A stretch of DNA of 64,000 nucleotides from Companilactobacillus huachuanensis (GCF_005404815.1 NZ_BJDF01000014.1:26531-90530); one strand, 5' to 3'; counted from the first letter of the stretch, positions 45,490 through 54,812 are shown. Notes: generated by a model not told the origin, from the sequence alone. Numbers and translations are program-made.

Positions 45490-45822
45490 ATGAGTAATGA
45501 AAAGAAAACGACTGCGGTAGTCAAAATAAATAATCTTCTAGCACAGTTTGATCGTTCTGTATCAAAGGATGATACCGCTGTAAAAGTAGCAATTCAGGCA
45601 ACGTATAATCAGATAAACAAGCCTGAGAAGGATGCCCAAAAGTATAAGCAGATTCCTGAAGCTGTTCAAAAATTAACTCGAGAACTGCAGGATATGGCAG
45701 TTGCAAAGCAGTATCATTTTAGTACTGAGCAAAATAAAATTCTGAACGAATTACAAGCTCTATCGCGAGGTTCGTTGCTAGATGGATCTATCGGAATTAT
45801 TAATGGTGCAGTTTTCCATTAA
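45490..45822 (+). CDS. Pediocin/enterocin-A-type bacteriocin immunity protein
   Basis: A 110-residue soluble helical protein. The C-terminal half, AVAKQYHFSTEQNKILNELQALS, matches the conserved region of PedB/EntA immunity proteins, and the length agrees. Such proteins guard the mannose-PTS IIC/IID target from class IIa bacteriocins. No bacteriocin precursor (YGNGV), transporter or regulator is nearby, so it is an orphan immunity gene. AGGTGAG precedes the ATG. Confidence 0.72.
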   Translation: MSNEKKTTAVVKINNLLAQFDRSVSKDDTAVKVAIQATYNQINKPEKDAQKYKQIPEAVQKLTRELQDMAVAKQYHFSTEQNKILNELQALSRGSLLDGSIGIINGAVFH

Positions 45823-45848
45823 TAGTCTCCATTAAGACACGTTGGTCA

Positions 45849-45874
45849 AGACTCTGTCGGGTCTTTTTTTTTAA
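45849..45874 (+). terminator. Terminator after the immunity gene
   Basis: AAGAC / GTCTT stem with eight T, just after the orphan immunity gene. Confidence 0.7.
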
Positions 45875-45915
45875 ATGAATCTACGACAAAGCATAACTTT
45901 TGCCGTTTAAATCAA

Positions 45916-45957
45916 AGAGACACTGTAATCTAAAATTGGATTACAGTGTCTCTTTTC
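45916..45957. terminator. Bidirectional terminator near the cydC end
   Basis: AGAGACACTGTAATC / GATTACAGTGTCTCT stem. Nearly the same hairpin occurs at 56146-56184. Confidence 0.8.
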
Positions 45958-46003
45958 TTAATATTCGAATTTGCCTTACTTCTTTAGTGTAACGTTATAA
46001 CGA

Positions 46004-47743
46004 TTAATATCCTTGATCCATTTGATAAAGATCCTTGAAATGTTTATTTGTTTGGTAAAGTTTTTCTGGTGAACCTTCCATCTCGATGGCATCACTGTTC
46101 ATGAAGACTACGTGATCAACGTGGGTAATGCCTTGTAAATGATGAGTTACCCAAATGATGGTTTTATCTTTTAAGACATCAAAGAATGTTTCTAGTAAAT
46201 CATTTTCAGTGATTGGATCTAGTCCAACAGTGGGTTCATCCAATAAGACAATTGGAGCATCCTGCAACAAAATTCTTGCTAGAGCAATACGTTCCTGTTC
46301 ACCACCAGAGAAACGTGAACCATTTTCACCGACAATGGTATCGTATTTTTCAGGCAATGATTCAATTAATGGCTTTAAACCAACGCGTTCAAGCGCTTTT
46401 TTTACTTCGGCATCGGACTTGTGCTCGTTACCTAGGCGAACGTTATTCATTAATGTTGTGTTGAATAAGAATGGTTTTTGATTTAGGACTGAGAAGATAT
46501 TCTCCCGATTTTCTTGAATCTGGGAAATATCTAAATCATTGATACTGATTTGACCTTGTTGTGGTGAAAGATCACCTAGAATTAGTTGGAGAATAGTTGT
46601 TTTACCAATACCACTCGGACCTAAAAGAGCTAATTTTTCACCTTTTTTAATTTTTTGAGTGAAATTCTTGATTAGAATTGGTGAGTTTGAATCATATTCG
46701 AAAGTAATATTATCAACTGAAATTGATTCAAAATCTTTAGGATCCAATGTAACTTGTTTAGGTAAGTTATTTGGGATTGGCTTGATAGTATTCAGACGTT
46801 CGATAGAGTCCCGATATTGAGGCCACTCTTCAAATCCCTGACTGACCGGGATAATTGTATCGGACAGTGGGAAAATGGCTAGAACAACTGCTGAAACGAA
46901 GTTAGCTTGAACCTGATTATTAGTCATTGTTAGATTGGTGAAGATTAAAAAACAGATGACAATGGCCGCAAAAATCAGTTGTAAACCAAAGTCACGGTTG
47001 CGACGGAATGCTTTTGATTTATTTTTCGATTGGTTCAAATTTTGAATGTTTTGAGAAGTAAGTTTTTTGAAATCATCTTTACGACCGGAAATAACCCAAT
47101 CATCAACACCCATAATATTGTCAGTTAATTGGACGTATAAATCACTTTTAACGGATTTTTGATAGGAACGACGTGCACTTTCAATTGAAACTGAGAATAG
47201 TGGGACGAGAAATACTTCAATAAAAAGTAGCAGGAAGACAAAGAATCCAAATGATGGATTGAAAATCCCCAAAGCAATTGAGGCAATGATTGTTAGGAGA
47301 TATGAAATAACGGTTGGAAAAATAGTTCTTAAATATAAATTTTGTAGGTGACTGATATCCTCGGAAAGTAAGCCCATAATGTCACCGGTCTTGTGATATT
47401 CAGAGAAAAATGATGCATCGCTTTCCAGAGTTTTGTAGAGCCGAGTTCTCAAGTCTGATGTAACGCGTAAAACCCAGTTGTGGCTTTTAAGACGTTCCAA
47501 ATACTTGAAGACTGGCCGGCCAATACCAAAGGCACGTGTCATTAGAATAGGAATGTAAATCAGTAAAATATTGATTGGGTGTGTAGCGGCCTTATCGATC
47601 GTATACCCAGAAGTAAACATTAAAGCGGCCGCACAGAATGATGTTAATAGGCCTAATAGTAAAGCGGTGATCAACAATCCCTTATATTGTTTGATATATG
47701 GTTTGACCCAAGTATCATGTTTGAATGTCTTGAAGAAATTCAT
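46004..47743 (-). CDS. cydC: Thiol-reductant ABC exporter subunit CydC
   Basis: Half of the heterodimeric CydDC exporter needed to assemble cytochrome bd. It has 579 residues: six N-terminal membrane segments and a C-terminal ABC cassette with Walker A GPSGIGKTT, signature FSGGEQERIALAR and Walker B PIVLLDEPTVGLD. The ATG overlaps the cydD stop (ATGA). The first segment matches the CydC rather than CydD pattern (LTSFCAAALMFTSGYTIDKAA). Last gene of cydABDC. Confidence 0.92.
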   Translation of the reverse strand: MNFFKTFKHDTWVKPYIKQYKGLLITALLLGLLTSFCAAALMFTSGYTIDKAATHPINILLIYIPILMTRAFGIGRPVFKYLERLKSHNWVLRVTSDLRTRLYKTLESDASFFSEYHKTGDIMGLLSEDISHLQNLYLRTIFPTVISYLLTIIASIALGIFNPSFGFFVFLLLFIEVFLVPLFSVSIESARRSYQKSVKSDLYVQLTDNIMGVDDWVISGRKDDFKKLTSQNIQNLNQSKNKSKAFRRNRDFGLQLIFAAIVICFLIFTNLTMTNNQVQANFVSAVVLAIFPLSDTIIPVSQGFEEWPQYRDSIERLNTIKPIPNNLPKQVTLDPKDFESISVDNITFEYDSNSPILIKNFTQKIKKGEKLALLGPSGIGKTTILQLILGDLSPQQGQISINDLDISQIQENRENIFSVLNQKPFLFNTTLMNNVRLGNEHKSDAEVKKALERVGLKPLIESLPEKYDTIVGENGSRFSGGEQERIALARILLQDAPIVLLDEPTVGLDPITENDLLETFFDVLKDKTIIWVTHHLQGITHVDHVVFMNSDAIEMEGSPEKLYQTNKHFKDLYQMDQGY

Positions 47744-49473
47744 AGTTGATCACCTCGCATATTGTTGATTAGTTTAGAGAAAGCACCGTTATGGTCACGA
47801 AGCTTGTCAGGTGTTCCTTGCTCAGCAATTTGACCATTGTCCATAACGATGACATAGTCCATTTCGTTGATCCAGTGAAGTCGATGAGTGGCAAAGATTA
47901 CCAAGTGATCATGGAAAAGTTGTTCCATCGGTTTCTTCAAAGCATATTCAGTTTCAATATCCAAATGGGCAGTTGGTTCATCAAAGATCAGGATATGACG
48001 GTCATCCGCCAAAAAGGCACGGGCTAACATGATTCGTTGTTGTTGACCACCAGAAATACCACGCCCGCCTTCACCGATTCTAGTATCAAATCCTTCAGGT
48101 AAAACCTTGAGAAATTCATCTAATCCAGCTGCATGAGTGGCTTTTTTGATTTCATCCATTGAAGCATCAGGGCGATAAAAGGCAATGTTTTCGGCAATTG
48201 AACCGGCGAATAGATATGGTGATTGAGGTAAGAAGGTCAATTTATTTTGCCAGTTTGTCTGTTTAAAGTTCGGAACGCTTTGTTGATTAATCTTAATATC
48301 AGCACTGTAAGGTAATAAGAAGCCGCCAATAGCACGTATTAAGGTTGTTTTACCGGAGCCAGATTTACCTATAACGCCGATACGGTGATAACCAGACAGT
48401 TTAAGATGATCGATATCGAGACTGACTTCTTTATCGCCAGAACCTTTGTAAGTGAATTCCAAATTATTGAGTTCAACTTGAGAATCTTCGTCCCAAGTAA
48501 AGTCCTTTAAATCGGAACCTTTATTATCGCTAGGTTTGTCCAAGAGTTCAAAGATAGCATTCAAAGCATTTTTACCATTCAAGGTAGCGTGATAATCATT
48601 TGAAAAGTCTCGTAACGGTAAGAAGTATTCTGGTGCCAAGATTAGGGTTACTAAGGCCGGAAAGAGTGGAAAACTGTTATTGATTAATCCTAAACCTAGG
48701 AAAACCGCTAGAATCGCAATTCCTAGAGTAGTCAACCAATCTAAGGCAAAAGTTGAAAGAATGGCGATTCTTAGAGTATTCATTGTTCGACGACGATATT
48801 CATCGCTGACGGTATAGATGTTTTTAGCATAGCGCTTACTTAATCCCAACATTTTTAGAGTTGGTAAGCCTCTGAGAGCGTCTAAGAAGTGATTTGACAG
48901 AATTGTGTACTGTTTATACTGAGCGTCTGCTTTGGACTGTGCAGCGAGTCCTAGGATAATCATAAAGAGGATTACCAAGGGCACAATGATTGTTAACGTG
49001 ATACCTGAAGCAATATTTTGAGTATAGATGTAAATTAATAAAACTGGCGGAATGATAGACATATTCATCAATTTTGTAAAAATCAATTTGAAGTAATTTT
49101 CTACGAGGTCAATGCCGTCTAATGATGAAGTTACCAAATTACCGGTACCTTCTTCTGAAATCATTTCAGGACCGGAATTGTAAACCTTTTCCAATAATTG
49201 GCCACGAATATTTTCTGAAGTCTTACCTGCATAGTTCTCTACAATTTTAGTATTGAGTAGATTAAATAAGTGTCGCAGGATAAACGCTATCGCAAAAAGA
49301 ACCATCGGATAGATGATTGTTTGTAATGATTTTTGTTCCCATGAATTAACTAATGCTTCTGCTAAATACTTACCTTGGAATAAAACAACAAATGCTTGCA
49401 AGAGAGTTAATCCTGCAAGCACTAGAAGTAGTTTTTTTGTTCCCGGTAAGCGAAATAATCGCTTATCAATCAT
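47740..49473 (-). CDS. cydD: Thiol-reductant ABC exporter subunit CydD
   Basis: Partner of CydC, 577 residues from the ATG at 49473. Walker A GKSGSGKTTLIRA, signature ISGGQQQRIMLAR and Walker B ILIFDEPTAHLD. The upstream open frame would add 32 residues overlapping cydB; the ATG sharing one base with the cydB TAA (TAATG), with GGTGA upstream, is far more likely. In E. coli the pair exports glutathione or cysteine. Confidence 0.92.
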   Translation of the reverse strand: MIDKRLFRLPGTKKLLLVLAGLTLLQAFVVLFQGKYLAEALVNSWEQKSLQTIIYPMVLFAIAFILRHLFNLLNTKIVENYAGKTSENIRGQLLEKVYNSGPEMISEEGTGNLVTSSLDGIDLVENYFKLIFTKLMNMSIIPPVLLIYIYTQNIASGITLTIIVPLVILFMIILGLAAQSKADAQYKQYTILSNHFLDALRGLPTLKMLGLSKRYAKNIYTVSDEYRRRTMNTLRIAILSTFALDWLTTLGIAILAVFLGLGLINNSFPLFPALVTLILAPEYFLPLRDFSNDYHATLNGKNALNAIFELLDKPSDNKGSDLKDFTWDEDSQVELNNLEFTYKGSGDKEVSLDIDHLKLSGYHRIGVIGKSGSGKTTLIRAIGGFLLPYSADIKINQQSVPNFKQTNWQNKLTFLPQSPYLFAGSIAENIAFYRPDASMDEIKKATHAAGLDEFLKVLPEGFDTRIGEGGRGISGGQQQRIMLARAFLADDRHILIFDEPTAHLDIETEYALKKPMEQLFHDHLVIFATHRLHWINEMDYVIVMDNGQIAEQGTPDKLRDHNGAFSKLINNMRGDQL

Positions 49474-50486
49474 TAATATTTCACCGTATTCTCTCTTGGA
49501 TTTATTCTCTTTGTGAATAGAGAGTATGACCAAATGAAGTAAATTACGACAATTGGTACCAAGATACATGCAACAATCGTCATAATCGTCAACGTGTACT
49601 GTGAATTGGCAGCATTTTTAATCAAAATACTGTGCGCTGGATTAGTAGCAATCATTACACGTGGGAATAGTCCATTGAACAATAGAACAATGACCATACT
49701 TAGTGATAATCCGCTACCTGCAAAGCTCCAGCCTTCTCTATTCTTTAGGACTCCATAGTAGCCCAATAGTGAGAATAAAACAATTAGAGCTGTAATGATG
49801 AGTGATGATGCGAATCTCTTAGTAAAGAAGTCTGTTTGCAAGAAAACAAGGACTGCAAAGACTACTTCGCCAAGGAAGAGAATTGGATAAAGAATTTTGT
49901 TTAAATTACGAGCACGATCACGTAATGGACCGGCGACTCTTAATCTGATGAAGTTTAATCCATGAACTAGTGAAAGAAGCACACCAGCAACACCTCCGAC
50001 AACGGATAACAAGTTAACTACGTCGAAGAATTTAGGAAAAGCGTCACCATTAGCGTTCATTGGAATACCTTGAACCATACTCAAAAGAATCATACAGAGG
50101 AAGAATGGTGGCAAGATACTACCAACGAAGAATGCCCACATCCAGAGGTTTCTACCAGCATTTGTTTCAGCATGCTTGTGGAATTCGAAGGAAACTCCAC
50201 GTAAAATTAATCCAACTAAAACGAGTAAGAATAGAATGTAATAACCTGAGAACAATGATGCATACCATAATGGTAATGAAGCAAACATTGCACCACCAGC
50301 AGTAACTAGCCATGTTTCGTTAGCGTCCCAGTGGGGTCCGATAGTTGACATAATGGCGACGCGTTCAGCATCGTTTTTAGCCAAGAATCTAGTTGACATA
50401 CCGACACCGAAATCAAATCCTTCCATGAATAGGAAGATAGCGAAGAGAAGCCCGATTATTAAGAACCATAATATGCTGAGTGTCAT
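49473..50486 (-). CDS. cydB: Cytochrome bd quinol oxidase subunit II
   Basis: A 337-residue membrane subunit of the bd oxidase. Conserved GPHWDANETWLVTAGGAMFASLP near residue 51 and about eight membrane segments. The ATG overlaps the cydA stop codon (ATGA) and the TAA overlaps the cydD ATG, a tightly coupled operon. Confidence 0.95.
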   Translation of the reverse strand: MTLSILWFLIIGLLFAIFLFMEGFDFGVGMSTRFLAKNDAERVAIMSTIGPHWDANETWLVTAGGAMFASLPLWYASLFSGYYILFLLVLVGLILRGVSFEFHKHAETNAGRNLWMWAFFVGSILPPFFLCMILLSMVQGIPMNANGDAFPKFFDVVNLLSVVGGVAGVLLSLVHGLNFIRLRVAGPLRDRARNLNKILYPILFLGEVVFAVLVFLQTDFFTKRFASSLIITALIVLFSLLGYYGVLKNREGWSFAGSGLSLSMVIVLLFNGLFPRVMIATNPAHSILIKNAANSQYTLTIMTIVACILVPIVVIYFIWSYSLFTKRINPRENTVKY

Positions 50487-51925
50487 TTTCCAAACGCCTC
50501 CTTTGCAAATGGATCAACGTTTTGTTTGGAGTCTGCTTCTTCATAATATGGTCCATGATGAAGAGTTTGTCTGCTGTACCAAACCATAACGCCACCCAAA
50601 AGTGCGAAGAGCAAGAAGTAAACGATATTACTAAACAATAGTGTAGCAACAGTTGAAGTTGGAGAAACAGCCTGAGCAATTGTGAATAGGCCGTAGACAA
50701 TCCATGGGTAACGACCAAATTCAGTAATGAACCAACCAGCTGAATTTGCGATAAATGGAACCCAGATACAGATACCCAAGACAACAAGCATCCATTTGTG
50801 ACTTTCAATAGTATCTTTCTTCTTGCGTGAGAAAATCAATCCGACAAGTGAAACCAACATGATTAAAGCATCAAAACCAGTCATCACTCTGAAACTCCAG
50901 AAAAGAGTCTTAGGTGGGACATAGTAATTCATGTTCTTACCAAATTGTTTGTCATATTTAGCATGTAATTCTTTGTTAATTGTGTTCATACCTTTAACAG
51001 AACCACTGAGTTTGTGGTATGACATGATACTCAAGACACCAGGAATCTCTACTTGATTAGTAGTTTTATGATCTTTAGCATTGATCAATGCAACAACTGT
51101 CCAAGGAGCAGGATCCTTAGTATCCTCATAAATACCTTCAGTAGCGGCAAACTTCATTGGTTGGTCATTAATAATTTGACGAGTTTGAAGATCACCGGCA
51201 CCGGCTGAAAGAATAGCGAAAATTAAACTTGCCCAAAGGCCAAAACGCAATGATTTCTTGAAGAAAATATTTTCGTTTTTCTTTTTACGTAATAGTCCGT
51301 AAGCACTCATACCTGTAATAACAACAGCCGCAGTCATAAAGGCAGCTAAGATAACATGTGGAAAGGCTCTCCATAGTTGTGGATTACTAATAACTGCTCC
51401 AAAATCTGTCAATTGAACTCGACCAGTTACGTTATTGATTTTAAAACCTGTAGGATGTTGCATAAAACTGTTAGCAGCTAAAATCCAAATGGCTGATAAC
51501 ATCGTACCAATTGATGTAATCCAAATCATTAGGGCATGAACACCTGGTTTGAAACGATCCCAAGTAAACATCCAAATACCGATAAAGACGGATTCAATAA
51601 AGAATGCAAGCAATGCTTCAATAGCTAGTGGAGCACCGAATACATCTCCCATGAAACGTGAGTATTCAGACCAATTCATACCGAATTGGAATTCTTGAAT
51701 AATACCAGTAACAATACCAACAGCAAAACTCAAAAGAAAAATCTTCCCCCAGAACTTTGCCATATCTAAGTAGTCTTTATCTTTTTTAACAGCGTAGATA
51801 GTTTCCATGATGGCAACTAGAAAGCCCATTCCGATTGAAAAAGGAACAAAGAAGAAATGGAAGACAGTTGTCATTGCAAACTGAAAACGTGCTAATGAGA
51901 CAATACTTAAACCAACACTGAGCAT
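50483..51925 (-). CDS. cydA: Cytochrome bd quinol oxidase subunit I
   Basis: Heme-carrying subunit, 480 residues, that oxidises quinol and reduces oxygen to water. LARFQFAMTTVFHFFFVPFSIG contains the N-terminal heme-ligand region. GRYPWIVYG corresponds to the usual GRQPW at the Q-loop side, with Tyr for Gln. The ATG at 51925 has a perfect AAGGAGG; the open frame extends 83 residues upstream but without family similarity. Heme must come from outside unless synthesised elsewhere. Confidence 0.95.
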   Translation of the reverse strand: MLSVGLSIVSLARFQFAMTTVFHFFFVPFSIGMGFLVAIMETIYAVKKDKDYLDMAKFWGKIFLLSFAVGIVTGIIQEFQFGMNWSEYSRFMGDVFGAPLAIEALLAFFIESVFIGIWMFTWDRFKPGVHALMIWITSIGTMLSAIWILAANSFMQHPTGFKINNVTGRVQLTDFGAVISNPQLWRAFPHVILAAFMTAAVVITGMSAYGLLRKKKNENIFFKKSLRFGLWASLIFAILSAGAGDLQTRQIINDQPMKFAATEGIYEDTKDPAPWTVVALINAKDHKTTNQVEIPGVLSIMSYHKLSGSVKGMNTINKELHAKYDKQFGKNMNYYVPPKTLFWSFRVMTGFDALIMLVSLVGLIFSRKKKDTIESHKWMLVVLGICIWVPFIANSAGWFITEFGRYPWIVYGLFTIAQAVSPTSTVATLLFSNIVYFLLFALLGGVMVWYSRQTLHHGPYYEEADSKQNVDPFAKEAFGK

Positions 51926-52253
51926 GTTAATAACCTCCTTAAAACAAATTAATTTAAACCCTAATATATACAGATTTATCATATGATTAATTAAACGGTT
52001 TAGCAACAAATACACTTGTGAAAAAATCGCTTCCAAAGGCTCTAGAAATGAGATACCACGGTGTTTTTCAGTTGTTAAAGGATGTAACTTGTTTAAAAAC
52101 GCTAAATAAACCTCTATATTGATCTTACATATAGAATATAAACTTTTTAAAAGTTTATTCGTACCATTATTCATAAAGATATCTTTCTAAAATGACAACC
52201 TTTTCATTTTAGAAAAATAGTTATTAATTATAGCAGTTTTTTTATTGGAATAT
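51926..52253. other. cydA upstream region, no gene
   Basis: A 328-base AT-rich leader. I see no gene and no convincing terminator or riboswitch. A half-site TTTTTTCACAAGTG, read on the minus strand, hints at redox (Rex-like) control but lacks a second arm. Confidence 0.4.
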
Positions 52254-52435
52254 GCCGTCTCCAACTGGGAGTGATTTTTCGCCTGCTATGGGAACCGGTT
52301 CGAGCCTGGAAAGCGGTCTCGAACCTCGCTTTTGAGCCGAAAATCGCGTCTCAAAAGTCGTCCCGTGGTGTAATGGCTAAAGCCATAACGCCACCTCCAT
52401 AGCGGGTGAAAATCACTCCCAGTTGGAGGCTAGGG
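52254..52435 (+). repeat. Structured core element (copy J), most diverged paired copy
   Basis: The outer stem is longer and mostly of different sequence from other copies: CTCCAACTGGGAGTGATTTT pairs with AAAATCACTCCCAGTTGGAG. Hairpin II is CTTTTGAG / CTCAAAAG, and hairpin III GGTGTAATGGCT / AGCCATAACGCC. The CGAGCC...GGTCTCGAACC segment is conserved. No terminal repeats are clear. Confidence 0.85.
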
Positions 52436-52583
52436 TTTTGGTTTGGTCTGTGGGTTATTTATCGCTTTAGTAGATTAAAATATAGATTGAATTTTATATA
52501 CAAAAAGTATATTTAAAAGTGTACTTTTGTTATTTAATTGGACGAATGAAAATTCAAATAATTGAGATATAAAATCTTTATAA

Positions 52584-52721
52584 ATCAAGGTTGAAAGGTG
52601 AAAAATGAATACAAATATTGTTCTTACAGGCCTAGAACGAATTTATTTAAATAAGTAGTTTTCATTTTATTTGTTCCTGCTATGAAAACGGCATACTTAA
52701 CTAAACTTTCAACTTTTAGTT
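52584..52721 (-). mobile_element. MITE-like element, type-1 ends, core deleted (copy K)
   Basis: Left CAAGGTTGAAAGGTG, right CTTTCAACTTTTAG; of the core only AACGGCATACTTAACT remains. Flanking 8-mers TTATAAAT and TTATAAAA agree at 7 of 8 positions. It lies 3' of the Gln/Asn-rich protein gene in that gene's sense. The 52.44-52.58 kb sequence to its left is AT-rich without a gene. Confidence 0.75.
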
Positions 52722-52743
52722 ATAAAACAAATTGATACTTCAA

Positions 52744-52783
52744 AAAAAGCTGCTCTCAAAAAATTGAGAACAGCCTTTTTTAT
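52744..52783. terminator. Terminator after the Gln/Asn-rich protein gene
   Basis: AAAAGCTGCTCTCAA / TTGAGAACAGCCTTTT stem with A and T tracts on either side. Confidence 0.85.
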
Positions 52784-52803
52784 TTACCATATTTTGACGA
52801 TTG

Positions 52804-53862
52804 TTAATTATGACTACGACTTCTTGAACGACTCATGTTGGGATTCTGTGGATTAGGATTTTGTTGTGGAGTACCTAATTGCATCTGATTTCCTTGGCCA
52901 AACTGCTGTTGATTGCCTTGGTTAGAATTATTGAAACCTCTAGATTGCTGATTAGGATTTTGATTAAATTCCTGATTGCCTTGAGCGTAGTTTTGATTCT
53001 GTTGGTTAAATTGACCTTGACTATTGTTGTTGTTGTATTGGTTAGGGTTATTAAATTGGTTATTGGATTGAGGCTGATTGTAATTACCGCGTCTTTGGTT
53101 TGTTGGTTGTTGCTGATTCATTTGTTGATTTGGGAATTGGTTCTGATTATTGTAACCATTATTCATTTGATTATTGTTAGGTTGTTGTTGATTGAAATTG
53201 CCATTTTGATTCATCTGATTATTTTGGTTCATTGATTGGCGATTATTTTGCGGCTGTTGGTTAAATTGGTTTTCTTGCGGATTAAATTGATTCTGTTGAT
53301 TGAACTGGTTATTTGGTTGACCCTGATTTGGATTGAAACCTTGGTTGTTATTTTGATAAGGATTATAACCGTAATTTTGTTGTGGATTAAATTGATTTTG
53401 TTGGTCAAACTGTGGTTGTTGATTGAATTGATTATTCTGCTGATTTGCAAATTGATTGTTGTTGTCGAATTGTTCTTCCGGTTCTTCATCCGATACCGGA
53501 TTAATGATCATATCGACAATAACCATGATCAAGTCGATTGCACCGATAATAATTCCGACCCAAGCCCAAATTTTTAAGAATCCGGCTCCGGGCATATTAG
53601 CGTTGAATAATCCCATCAAACCACCGAGAATCAGAATTACAAATCCGACGATGTCAGGTACAACACTATATGTTCGGTTGGTTAAAATATAAATAGCGGC
53701 AGCAATAATATAGGTAATAGCCATTAGAATTCCCGCAGCACCACCAATAGCACCAGTTCCCACTAGCGCCGCGATGAATCCTTCAAAGCCTGCTTTGATC
53801 ATTAATACAATTGATAGTATAAGTAATAAAATTCCGGCAGAAATTTTCGTTATTCTTACCAT
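52804..53862 (-). CDS. Membrane protein with long Gln/Asn-rich (prion-like) tail
   Basis: A 352-residue protein. Four hydrophobic segments (about 8-27, 33-61, 67-89, 98-120) form a small membrane domain. An acidic DEEPEEQ hinge follows, then a tail of about 220 residues made mostly of Asn and Gln with Phe, Gly, Pro and Tyr (repeats such as NQFNQQ, NQFNPQ), ending SRSRSRSHN. The ATG at 53862 has GGAGG upstream. The tail, predicted to be cytoplasmic, resembles prion-like low-complexity domains. Function not known. Confidence 0.75.
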   Translation of the reverse strand: MVRITKISAGILLLILSIVLMIKAGFEGFIAALVGTGAIGGAAGILMAITYIIAAAIYILTNRTYSVVPDIVGFVILILGGLMGLFNANMPGAGFLKIWAWVGIIIGAIDLIMVIVDMIINPVSDEEPEEQFDNNNQFANQQNNQFNQQPQFDQQNQFNPQQNYGYNPYQNNNQGFNPNQGQPNNQFNQQNQFNPQENQFNQQPQNNRQSMNQNNQMNQNGNFNQQQPNNNQMNNGYNNQNQFPNQQMNQQQPTNQRRGNYNQPQSNNQFNNPNQYNNNNSQGQFNQQNQNYAQGNQEFNQNPNQQSRGFNNSNQGNQQQFGQGNQMQLGTPQQNPNPQNPNMSRSRSRSHN

Positions 53863-53892
53863 AGATAAACCTCCAAATTTTACTAACAAATA

Positions 53893-54702
53893 CTATTGTA
53901 TATCATCATTTATAAAATGGTTAATAGGACCATATTTATGACCTACTGCAATTTCATGTTTAATAGCATTGTAAGTAACTGTTTTTGCAATCTTGATGGC
54001 ATCTTCCATACTCTTCTCTTTAGCGAGCTCAGCAACGATGCATGATGACAAAGTGTCCCCAGTACCATTGATGTGATCAGTTTTGACATAAGGTTCAGAG
54101 ATCCAGAAAGATTGACCATCTTCTAGTAGAACGTAATCTTCGACTTCAGAAATTGAGTCGTCACTATGTTCACCCTTTATCATAATATTTTTTGGTCCCA
54201 ATTTGCGCAATTTATGTGCAGCCTTAACAATTTCTTCTCTATTTTTTAATTCTAAGCCAGAAAGTTTCTTAGCTTCGTAAAAATTAGGAGTAATCAAATC
54301 GGCAAGAGGGAATAATTCATCGATCAAAGTTTGGTAAGCTTCAGTTTCAAGCAACATTGCGCCGTGCTTAGTGATGATAACTGGATCGAGAACAAAGGGA
54401 CCGAAAGGTTTATCTTTGATTGCATCGGCTACTGTGTGAATAATTTCTGAATCCGACAACATACCAGTTTTAAAAGCAGAAACTTTGAAGTCATCTTTAA
54501 TATCTTTAATTTGGCTTTGGATAAAACTAACCGGCATATTTATACTGTCGTGAATTCCGTATGAATTACCAGCAACTGCGGCAGTAAGGACAGACATCCC
54601 ATATACGCCACAGGACATAAATGTTTTTAAGTCAGCTTGTGCTCCGGCACTTCCGTCAGAGTCGGAACCAGCGATAGTTAAAACTTGAGTAAATTCATTC
54701 AA
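53893..54702 (-). CDS. Phosphomethylpyrimidine / pyridoxal-type kinase (ThiD/PdxK family)
   Basis: A 269-residue ribokinase-fold kinase. TIAGSDSDGSAGAQADLKTFMSCGVYG at the N-terminus, FVLDPVIITKHGAMLL in the middle and DHINGTGDTLSSCIVAEL carrying the catalytic Asp. It phosphorylates hydroxymethylpyrimidine or pyridoxal-type vitamers. No other thi gene is adjacent, so a salvage role is likely. The TTG at 54702, after AGGTGGGTG, is the best start; the upstream open frame lacks similarity. Confidence 0.85.
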   Translation of the reverse strand: MNEFTQVLTIAGSDSDGSAGAQADLKTFMSCGVYGMSVLTAAVAGNSYGIHDSINMPVSFIQSQIKDIKDDFKVSAFKTGMLSDSEIIHTVADAIKDKPFGPFVLDPVIITKHGAMLLETEAYQTLIDELFPLADLITPNFYEAKKLSGLELKNREEIVKAAHKLRKLGPKNIMIKGEHSDDSISEVEDYVLLEDGQSFWISEPYVKTDHINGTGDTLSSCIVAELAKEKSMEDAIKIAKTVTYNAIKHEIAVGHKYGPINHFINDDIQ

Positions 54703-54781
54703 TATAGTCACCCACCTAATAATTGTTAATCTTATATTAACAGGAATCCTGAAAAAAGGTGGCAATTTTAACTAGATTTAC

Positions 54782-54812
54782 TTGACCTTGACGCTACGTA
54801 AACCTTTAAAAT
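54782..54812 (+). promoter_or_regulatory. MerR-type promoter with 19-base spacer
   Basis: -35 TTGACC (54782-54787), exactly 19 bases of spacer containing a CTTGACGCTACGTAAA dyad, and -10 TAAAAT (54807-54812). The over-long spacer with a dyad is the hallmark of promoters twisted into register by MerR proteins, here for the merR gene itself. Confidence 0.8.

Noticed and set aside
52005..52035. Possible CcpA (cre) or Rex site upstream of cydA
   Set aside because: Only a half-site is present; the spacing does not fit either consensus.
52879..53577. Leu/Ile-rich open frames antisense to the Gln/Asn-rich gene
   Set aside because: They are the complementary reading of CAA/AAT-rich codons and lack ribosome sites.
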